The notes under the pieces are model-generated. The model was not told the origin of the DNA. It worked only from the letters and a program-made list of their open reading frames with translations, and ran no database searches. From NCBI GenBank assembly GCA_938036585.1, contig CALHQN010000031.1, forward strand, positions 1-9,128: 9,128 nt of DNA, given 5' to 3'. The stretch is from an uncultured Campylobacter sp. Its GTDB lineage: Bacteria; Campylobacterota; Campylobacteria; Campylobacterales; Campylobacteraceae. Below, in pieces: positions 1 through 4,598 of the stretch; position 1 is the stretch's first letter, and the number at the start of each line of letters is the position of its first letter. The position numbers were made by a program, and so were the translations under genes.

Positions 1-60
1 TAGACGCGGAATTTTTAGCATAGCTTGGCGTAAAATTTTGAAGTACGGACTTGGCGCTAC

Positions 61-237
61 TTGCTCAGCAGAGCGGAGCTGGCGGTTAAATTTACCGACA
101 AAATCGCATTTAAGCCGCACGAAAATAACGATTTAATCGCGCTAATGCAAGTCGTGTTTCAAACCGCATCCGCGCAATTAGATTGCGCTTTAAGCTATGA
201 GCGTGTATATCACCCTAGCCGCACAACGGCGCTCTGA
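61..237 (+). CDS. Possible short or remnant coding region, unidentified
   Basis: This frame is open from 34 to the TGA at 235-237, just after an in-frame TAA at 31-33. It has no ATG before about 145. The first plausible start is the TTG at 61, which would give about 58 residues ending YERVYHPSRTTAL. Codon choice looks like that of the real genes, and a 9-bp hairpin directly follows the stop, as expected at a gene end. The neighbouring frame is open from 2 to about 157 and reads sensibly at first (RRGIFSIAWRKILKYGLG). The stretch could therefore be the 3' part of an upstream gene broken by a frameshift near position 60. I do not recognise the protein, and it could equally be non-coding. Confidence 0.27.
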   Translation: MLSRAELAVKFTDKIAFKPHENNDLIALMQVVFQTASAQLDCALSYERVYHPSRTTAL

Positions 238-238
238 A

Positions 239-268
239 ATTTCGCGCTATGTTCACAGGGCGCGAAAT
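239..268 (+). terminator. Hairpin after the 237 stop, possible terminator
   Basis: ATTTCGCGC at 239-247 is exactly complementary to GCGCGAAAT at 260-268. The 9-bp stem, which could gain one G-T pair, has a loop of about 12 nt and starts 2 nt after the TGA at 235-237. Only ATTT follows, so it lacks the long U-tract of a classical intrinsic terminator. The role as a transcript end is inferred from its position. Confidence 0.4.
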
Positions 269-381
269 ATTTGCGCAATGCTGCGGACGCGGCGGTTGCA
301 ACGCGCCGATACCTGCGCTCTATGTGCATAAAAGGCGCAGCTGAATCGTAAATTTAAAGATAAAATTTAAAAAGGTCCAAA
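269..381 (+). promoter_or_regulatory. Leader region of the 382 gene, with an imperfect hairpin and RBS
   Basis: The stretch holds the palindrome TTGCGCAA (271-278). It also holds a hairpin in which CTGCGC (313-318) pairs with GCGCAG (335-340), with a small inner TATG/CATA pair at 321-330. An AT-rich segment with two AAATTT copies follows at 350-368. AAGG at 372-375 lies 6 nt before the ATG at 382 and is a good Shine-Dalgarno sequence. TAAAAT at 361-366 resembles a -10 box but is too close to the start codon to be convincing, so I cannot place the promoter. No gene is visible here. Confidence 0.35.
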
Positions 382-1125
382 ATGAAAAAAATCGTATTTT
401 TGATCCTGCTTTTCGCCGCCGTCGCGCTCGCGCTTTTCATCACCTCGCGCGTAAATCCGAGCCTTTTTGCCGAGATCAAAATCCTAGGCGCGCTGCTAAA
501 CGCCACGATATTCGGCGTCGCGCTCATCGCCTTAGCGATCGGCGAGAAAGATCTCGTGCGCTTCCCGTTTCTTACCGCCTCGCTACTGGCACTGTTTTCG
601 GGGCTGGTAGAGGGCGTGCTGCTCTTCGAAAACCGCTACTACATCGCGATTACGGCGGCGGCGTTCGTCGCCTTCGTCTTTTATCTACAGATCAGGCACA
701 AAAGATTTTCAAATAAAATTTATGAAAATTCTGCGGGCGAAAGCTCTAAAAATTTAGACGGGGACGCAAATTTAAAAGACGCGGATTCTGATGACGCAAA
801 AGAGGCGCAGGAGCCGCAAAGCAAAGACGCTGCGGCGGATGAAATTTTAAACTTTAAAAGCGGCGGCGAAATTTCAAATTCTCAAAGCGACGATGAAATT
901 TTAAATTCCAATGACGATCTCGGTGAAAATTCCGCGGGCGGCGCCGGTGAAAATTCTACGCATCGCGCCAATGAAAATTCCGACGGAAATTTTAAAATTT
1001 CAAATGGCGGCGCGGGCGAAGGCGGCGAGAGCAAAAATTCCGCGCAAAATTTCAATCAAGGCGGCAAAAATTCCAAGTTAGGCTTGAACGAAAATTTCGC
1101 GCCCGACGCAAGGCGCGATAGATGA
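382..1125 (+). CDS. Four-helix membrane protein with long low-complexity tail, unknown function
   Basis: I do not recognise this 247-residue protein. Residues 1-104 form four hydrophobic helices (about 4-22, 33-53, 62-82 and 86-104). Lys near the N-terminus and the basic HKR after helix 4 suggest both ends are cytoplasmic. Residues 105-247 are a hydrophilic, presumably disordered tail rich in Asn, Ser, Gly, Asp and Glu. The tail contains repeats such as DEILN (twice), GGEISN, GENS and NENS. At the DNA level it is full of AAATTT/AAATTC cores like those in the 2711 and 4599 genes. The ATG at 382 has AAGG 6 nt upstream. The stop overlaps the next start in ATGA (1122-1125), so the two genes are probably co-translated and may form one membrane complex. 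The tail is the oddity; the membrane part alone would be a plain small membrane protein. Confidence 0.8.
   Translation: MKKIVFLILLFAAVALALFITSRVNPSLFAEIKILGALLNATIFGVALIALAIGEKDLVRFPFLTASLLALFSGLVEGVLLFENRYYIAITAAAFVAFVFYLQIRHKRFSNKIYENSAGESSKNLDGDANLKDADSDDAKEAQEPQSKDAAADEILNFKSGGEISNSQSDDEILNSNDDLGENSAGGAGENSTHRANENSDGNFKISNGGAGEGGESKNSAQNFNQGGKNSKLGLNENFAPDARRDR
724..1100 (+). repeat. AT-core low-complexity repeats in the tail of the 382 gene
   Basis: Degenerate units of a GC-rich spacer plus an AT core recur in frame. Examples are GATGAAATTTTAAA (838-851), GGCGAAATTTCAAAT (865-879), GATGAAATTTTAAAT (892-906), GGTGAAAATTCC (922-933), GGTGAAAATTCT (946-957), AATGAAAATTCC (970-981) and GGAAATTTTAAAATTTC (985-1001). 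Every core contains AAATTT or AAATTC, both of which fit RAATTY. From 694 to 1122 I count about 18 such hexamers, where chance predicts fewer than one. Spacing is irregular, with some 24-nt steps (922, 946, 970). Confidence 0.7.
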
Positions 1126-1448
1126 TCAAATCCGCACTGATCGCGCTTGCGGTGATATTTTTGCTGCTTTTAAATTTAGCCAATCTCTTCGGCATGATAG
1201 GCCTAAGCGGGTCGTTGCCTGCGATGATCTGGTTTGCGATCAGCTTCTGCGGGGTTTTTTATCTATACAAATTTTGCGGCGCAAAGCCAGTCGCAGCGCG
1301 GATCGGGATCTTTGCCGTAGCCTTCGTGGGCGGATTTTTCACGAGCGTTTTGTACTACGGATTTTTTAATTCGCAAACTTTGGAATTCGCCTTTACATAC
1401 GCCTTTTTTGCGGTGGTTTTTACGCTTGGCATCGGCGTGATTTTGTAG
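1122..1448 (+). CDS. Small four-helix membrane protein, unknown function
   Basis: This 108-residue, almost wholly hydrophobic protein has four predicted membrane helices (about 3-27, 33-51, 60-81 and 86-107) joined by short loops. The loop at 52-60 contains CGAKPVAAR. The start ATG lies inside the ATGA overlap with the preceding gene, which argues for translational coupling. I cannot assign it to a family. It has no signal peptide distinct from helix 1 and no obvious catalytic or metal-binding motif. Small membrane proteins paired with another four-helix protein are often subunits of one complex, but that is inference from position only. It ends 102 bp before the convergent rodA stop. Confidence 0.75.
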   Translation: MIKSALIALAVIFLLLLNLANLFGMIGLSGSLPAMIWFAISFCGVFYLYKFCGAKPVAARIGIFAVAFVGGFFTSVLYYGFFNSQTLEFAFTYAFFAVVFTLGIGVIL

Positions 1449-1506
1449 CAGCTTTAAAATTTAGCGCCCTGCCTCAAATTCACCGCCAGAAACTCAAAAT
1501 AAACTC

Positions 1507-1540
1507 GCGCGATTTTGTAGAATTTCAAAATTTATCCGCG
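1507..1540. terminator. Weak AT hairpin between convergent genes, possible terminator
   Basis: Between the two converging gene ends, ATTTTG (1512-1517) can pair with CAAAAT (1526-1531) around an 8-nt loop. An outer CGCG/CGCG pairing (1507-1510 with 1537-1540) is also possible. The stem is short and AT-rich and has no clear T-run on either strand. It is the only hairpin candidate I found in the 1449-1550 gap, and support is positional. Confidence 0.2.
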
Positions 1541-1550
1541 AACGCCAAAT

Positions 1551-2657
1551 TTACATCCTGATCTTGTAGGTTTTGTAGTTATCCTTCATCCTAAACGTCA
1601 GCAAATTTTGTAAAATTCCAAAGAGGATCATAAAGGTGATGAAGCTGCTGCCGCCGTAGCTGAAAAACGGCAGCGGCACGCCCACGACGGGCGCGAAGCC
1701 CACCACCATCGAGATATTGACCCCCGCGTAGATGAAGATGAGTGAGGCAAGCGCGCTCGTAAAGACCCGTATCAGATAATCGTTTTTAAAGTTGTAGTTC
1801 AGGCTCAGCAGATGCAGTATCAGCAGCGCATACAGCGCGATCAGCGCGGCAGCCCCTACAAAGCCGAAGCGCTCGATCGTATAAGCGAAGATAAAATCGC
1901 TCGTCGCAATCGGTAGAAATTTAAAGTGCGTCTGCGTAGCTTCGTCTCTATCTTTGCCGTAGATGCCGCCGTTTCCGATAGCGATGATCGCCTGCTTGAC
2001 CTGGTAATTGGGCTCCTCGCTGATAAAATCGGCGATGCGCTTTTTTTGATAATCGTGCATGTTTTCGTACAAAATCGGCGAGCTGGCCACAAAAACGATG
2101 ATCAGCGTAAGCCAAATTTTTTTATCCACGCCGATGATAAAAAGAATAGCAAATCCGGTCAAAAAAAGTATCGCGGCAGTGCCTAGATCGGGCTCTTTAG
2201 CGATCAAAACAAAGGGCAGAAGTATGTATAAGCTAAGGCGCAAAAAATCCTTCAACCCATAGCCGTTTTTAGGCGGCGGATTTTTGTGTATCAGATACAT
2301 CAGCATCAGGATAAACGCGGGCTTCATCACCTCGCTGGGCTGCAACGTAAAATGCACGAAAGGAATCTCTAGCCAGCGCCTCGCTCCTAGCTTGCTAACG
2401 CCGAAAAAATCGACGCTGAGCAGCAGTATGATATTGATCCAATAAAATATCGGGATCAGATATAAAAATTTGCGTATCGGAAAGAGAAAAAACAGCATAA
2501 AAACGGCAAATCCTACGCCGAAATATACCACCTGCTTCGAGGACAGCACGTCGTTTGCCTCGCTTATTAAAACGTATGAAAAAACCACTATCGGCACGAT
2601 CAAAAAAGGTTGAATGAAATCAAAATATGCTAAAATCTTTTTGTCAATTTTAAACAA
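1551..2657 (-). CDS. rodA: RodA, SEDS peptidoglycan glycosyltransferase of the elongation machinery
   Basis: RodA (also called MrdB) is a multi-spanning inner-membrane enzyme of the SEDS family that polymerises lipid II into glycan strands with its cognate class B PBP during cell elongation. The 368 residues contain about ten hydrophobic segments and the family motifs in order: GARRWL (91-96), QPSE (106-109), KEPDLGTA (154-161), GIYGK (231-235), then ATSDFIFA with the presumed catalytic Asp254, and GVPLPFFSYGGSS (326-338). Length and motifs fit RodA better than FtsW. The start is TTG (complement of 2655-2657), with AGGA 7 nt upstream on the - strand and an in-frame TAA two codons upstream that excludes a longer form. 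It is divergent from the pseudouridine synthase gene, matching the rodA (mrdB) position in C. jejuni. No essential motif is missing. Confidence 0.95.
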   Translation of the reverse strand: MFKIDKKILAYFDFIQPFLIVPIVVFSYVLISEANDVLSSKQVVYFGVGFAVFMLFFLFPIRKFLYLIPIFYWINIILLLSVDFFGVSKLGARRWLEIPFVHFTLQPSEVMKPAFILMLMYLIHKNPPPKNGYGLKDFLRLSLYILLPFVLIAKEPDLGTAAILFLTGFAILFIIGVDKKIWLTLIIVFVASSPILYENMHDYQKKRIADFISEEPNYQVKQAIIAIGNGGIYGKDRDEATQTHFKFLPIATSDFIFAYTIERFGFVGAAALIALYALLILHLLSLNYNFKNDYLIRVFTSALASLIFIYAGVNISMVVGFAPVVGVPLPFFSYGGSSFITFMILFGILQNLLTFRMKDNYKTYKIRM

Positions 2658-2710
2658 CGCTTAATCCTAATTAAAATTTTGACGTAAGAATAGCCAAAAA
2701 AGGTATAAAT
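2658..2710. promoter_or_regulatory. Divergent promoter/RBS region between rodA and the pseudouridine synthase gene
   Basis: Only 53 bp separate two divergent TTG start codons, so both promoters and both ribosome sites must lie here or inside the flanking genes. AGGA for rodA (complement of about 2665-2668) and AAAAAAGG (2696-2703) for the + strand gene are clear. TAAGAAT (2685-2691) on + and TATTCT on - are both imperfect -10 candidates covering nearly the same bases, so the two promoters may compete. An AAATTT core sits at 2673-2680. The promoter positions are inferred. Confidence 0.4.
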
Positions 2711-4000
2711 TTGGATAATCTAATAGCACAATGTAGCGAAAGGCTCGATGTTTTTTTAAGCTCGCAGCTTGGAATTTCGCGCAATCAAATATCAAATTTA
2801 ATCAAATCCGAAGCGGTCAGAGTGGACGGAGCCGTGCAGAGTAGGCCCGGCTACAAGCTATCCGCGGGCGAGCTCGTGCACATCGACTACCCCGCGCCCG
2901 CGCCGCAACAAACGAGCGCAGAGCGGCTAAACTTCGACATTGAAATTTTATACGAGGACGAGGATCTGCTCGTGGTAAATAAGCCCGCGGGTCTTACCGT
3001 CCACCCCGCCGCAAGCGTCAAAGAGCCCACGCTCGTGGACTGGCTCAAGTCTCGCGGCTATCTGCTTTCCACGCTCGGCGGCGAGCTTCGCGCGGGCATC
3101 GTGCACCGCCTCGATAAGCTCACCAGCGGCGCCCTGCTCGTCGCTAAAAACAACGCTGCGCACGCTGCGCTCTCGGCGCAACTAAGCGATAAGAGCATGG
3201 GGCGGATATACCTCGCGCTCATCGACCTGCCGCTGAAGCAGCCATGCGTAATCGAGCGTCCGATCGCTCGCAATCCCGCAAACCGTCTAAAAATGGGGAT
3301 CGTGCCCGGCGGACGCAACGCAAAGAGCGCGTTTTATGAAATTCTAAGCGGCGCGGAACTAACGGAACTTCAAAACTCCGCCGAGAAGCGCGATGAAATT
3401 TTAGGCGCGGGCAATAGTACGGCTGCGGGCAAGAGCGCAGGAGCGGATAAAATTTTAAACAAATACGCAGACAACGCAGATAAAATTCCAAGCAGCCGCG
3501 CGGGCAACGCAGGTAAAATTCCAAACAATCTCGTAGATAGCAGGGATAAAATTTTAACCGCCAATATGAGCGCAAATGAAACCAAATCCGTCCGCCTAGC
3601 CGAGAATAAAGCTTTAAATTTTAAAAATCCCGCTCAAAACCAAATTCTGCCGCCGATAAACCCAAAGAGCTTTAATCTCGTCGCGGCAAAGCTCTTCACG
3701 GGCCGCACACATCAGATCCGCGTGCATTTAAGCTCGATAAATCGGCATATTTTGGGCGATCATTTATACGGATTTAAGAGCGAAAACGCTAAAATTAGCA
3801 GGATTTTGCTCCATGCCTATTTGCTCTATTTCATCCATCCGCGAAGCGGCAAAGAGGTGAAAATATGCGCGGGCCTGCCGAGCGAATTTCTAAATTTTAC
3901 GACAAATCAAAAGGTAAAGGATGAAATTTATGAAAAAATTTTACCGACTAACGTTGAGCGCTACTTTAGCGATATTAGCGGGTGGTTGCGCTATGTCTAG
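2711..4000 (+). CDS. RluA/RluD-family pseudouridine synthase with an in-frame repeat insert
   Basis: The enzyme converts specific uridines in RNA, most likely 23S rRNA, to pseudouridine in the cytoplasm. Residues about 10-60 form an S4 RNA-binding domain. The catalytic domain starts near 75 with LLVVNKPAGLTVHPA (86-100). HRLDKLTSG (132-140) contains the catalytic Asp135, and the later conserved GRTHQIRVH is at 331-339. Residues about 215-319 interrupt the catalytic domain with low-complexity sequence that includes four 11-residue tandem repeats. Family members usually have about 300 residues; this one has 429, and the insert accounts for most of the excess. The start is TTG with AAAAAAGG 7 nt upstream. 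The last ~27 codons overlap the lipoprotein gene by 80 nt, and this tail (DEIYEKIL...) does not look like family sequence. The exact substrate, and whether it is RluD itself, cannot be told from sequence, so I give no symbol. Confidence 0.9.
   Translation: MDNLIAQCSERLDVFLSSQLGISRNQISNLIKSEAVRVDGAVQSRPGYKLSAGELVHIDYPAPAPQQTSAERLNFDIEILYEDEDLLVVNKPAGLTVHPAASVKEPTLVDWLKSRGYLLSTLGGELRAGIVHRLDKLTSGALLVAKNNAAHAALSAQLSDKSMGRIYLALIDLPLKQPCVIERPIARNPANRLKMGIVPGGRNAKSAFYEILSGAELTELQNSAEKRDEILGAGNSTAAGKSAGADKILNKYADNADKIPSSRAGNAGKIPNNLVDSRDKILTANMSANETKSVRLAENKALNFKNPAQNQILPPINPKSFNLVAAKLFTGRTHQIRVHLSSINRHILGDHLYGFKSENAKISRILLHAYLLYFIHPRSGKEVKICAGLPSEFLNFTTNQKVKDEIYEKILPTNVERYFSDISGWLRYV
3353..3667 (+). 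repeat. Low-complexity insert within the pseudouridine synthase
   Basis: This segment of about 105 codons lies between AFYEILSG and the conserved strand FNLVAAKLFTGRTHQ, where family members normally have a short loop. It is rich in Ala, Asn, Asp, Lys and Gly and keeps the reading frame. It carries about eight AAATTT/AAATTC hexamers, in units reading DEIL, DKIL, DKIP and GKIP. The boundaries are approximate, judged from where family-like sequence stops and resumes. Confidence 0.75.
3443..3574 (+). repeat. Four-copy 33-bp imperfect tandem repeat (11 residues)
   Basis: The AT core recurs at exact 33-nt steps (3446, 3479, 3512, 3545) as GATAAAATTTTAAAC, GATAAAATTCCAAGC, GGTAAAATTCCAAAC and GATAAAATTTTAACC. 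The encoded units are ADKILNKYADN, ADKIPSSRAGN, AGKIPNNLVDS and RDKILTANMSA (residues 245-288). The core is much better conserved than the spacer. Each core holds AAATTT or AAATTC. An outlying fifth core (GATGAAATTTTAG) lies 54 nt upstream at 3392. Confidence 0.85.
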
Positions 4001-4595
4001 CGCGCCTAGTGCAAGCGACGAGAGCCTGCCGCGCGTAGAGGGCATTAGGACGATCGCGAGCGACAATGAGATCGGGCTTGAGTGGCCTAGATACGACTCA
4101 GATACTGCCGTGCTGGGCTTTGTCGTTTACCGAGCGCCCGCAAGCGGCGGCGAAGCCAAAAAGATCGCCACCATCACAGATCCATACTCCACTCACTACG
4201 TAGATACGAGGCTGCAGCCGGGCACTTCGTATAAATACACTGTGCGCACATACGGCGCCAAGGGCGTTTCGGCTCCTTCTCCGGTCGCTATCGCAAGCAC
4301 TGCGAAAATGCTAGAGTCCGTGCCGTTTGCGCAGGCGATCTACGGGCTTCCGGGCCGCGTCAAGATCATCTGGCGCCCGCATCCGGATCTTCGCGTAAGC
4401 TCCTACGTCATCGAGCGCCGTCCGAAGGGAAGCGAGTCGTGGAGCAGCGTCAAAGAGGTTCGCGGTAGACTTAGCGCCGAGTATATCGATTACGTCGATT
4501 ACGGCGAAGGATACGAATACAGAATCGTCGTAAAAACCGACAAGGGAGAGTTGTCAAAGCCTAGCGCAGTTATCGCTACGGCACAGGCGGAATAA
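3921..4595 (+). CDS. flpA: FlpA-like fibronectin type III lipoprotein, two-domain form
   Basis: In C. jejuni, FlpA (Cj1279c) is a surface lipoprotein adhesin that binds host fibronectin. This 224-residue homologue has a basic N-terminus, a hydrophobic signal segment and a probable lipidated Cys23 in LAGGC; Ala at -3 makes the lipobox slightly atypical. Two fibronectin type III domains follow (about 36-127 and 130-221). Domain 2 contains WRPHPDLRV (151-159), one residue away from the reported C. jejuni binding motif WRPHPDFRV. C. jejuni FlpA has three such domains and about 400 residues, so this protein lacks the third and ends cleanly at TAA, 3 nt before trmB. Start choice is open: ATG 3921 has AAGG (3911-3914) 6 nt upstream, while ATG 3930 (MKKFYRL) has AAAGG (3916-3920) 9 nt upstream. 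It overlaps the upstream gene by 80 nt (71 if 3930 is used). Fibronectin binding here is inferred. Confidence 0.88.
   Translation: MKFMKKFYRLTLSATLAILAGGCAMSSAPSASDESLPRVEGIRTIASDNEIGLEWPRYDSDTAVLGFVVYRAPASGGEAKKIATITDPYSTHYVDTRLQPGTSYKYTVRTYGAKGVSAPSPVAIASTAKMLESVPFAQAIYGLPGRVKIIWRPHPDLRVSSYVIERRPKGSESWSSVKEVRGRLSAEYIDYVDYGEGYEYRIVVKTDKGELSKPSAVIATAQAE
4371..4397 (+). other. Codons for the FlpA fibronectin-binding motif
   Basis: These nine codons encode WRPHPDLRV in the second type III domain. The reported C. jejuni FlpA binding peptide is WRPHPDFRV, so only Phe to Leu differs, a conservative change. Confidence 0.85.
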
Positions 4596-4598
4596 AGT

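Noticed and set aside
361..366. TAAAAT as the -10 box of the 382 gene
   Set aside because: Transcription would begin at or inside the Shine-Dalgarno sequence at 372-375, leaving no room for a normal leader.
1477..1490. A 14-nt match (AATTCACCGCCAGA) between the intergenic region here and ftsX at 7547-7560
   Set aside because: One 14-mer match within 9 kb is not far from chance, the flanks differ, and the second copy lies in ordinary ftsX coding sequence.
3443..3574. The 33-bp repeats considered as a CRISPR array
   Set aside because: There are no spacers of constant length between identical repeats. The units are directly adjacent, degenerate, in frame with the host gene, and no cas gene is nearby.
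3219..3585. Long antisense open frames opposite the pseudouridine synthase insert, with a repetitive Leu/Tyr/Cys-rich translation
   Set aside because: The periodicity is the complement of the 33-bp repeat. There is no ribosome site or recognisable domain, and the + strand gene explains the region.
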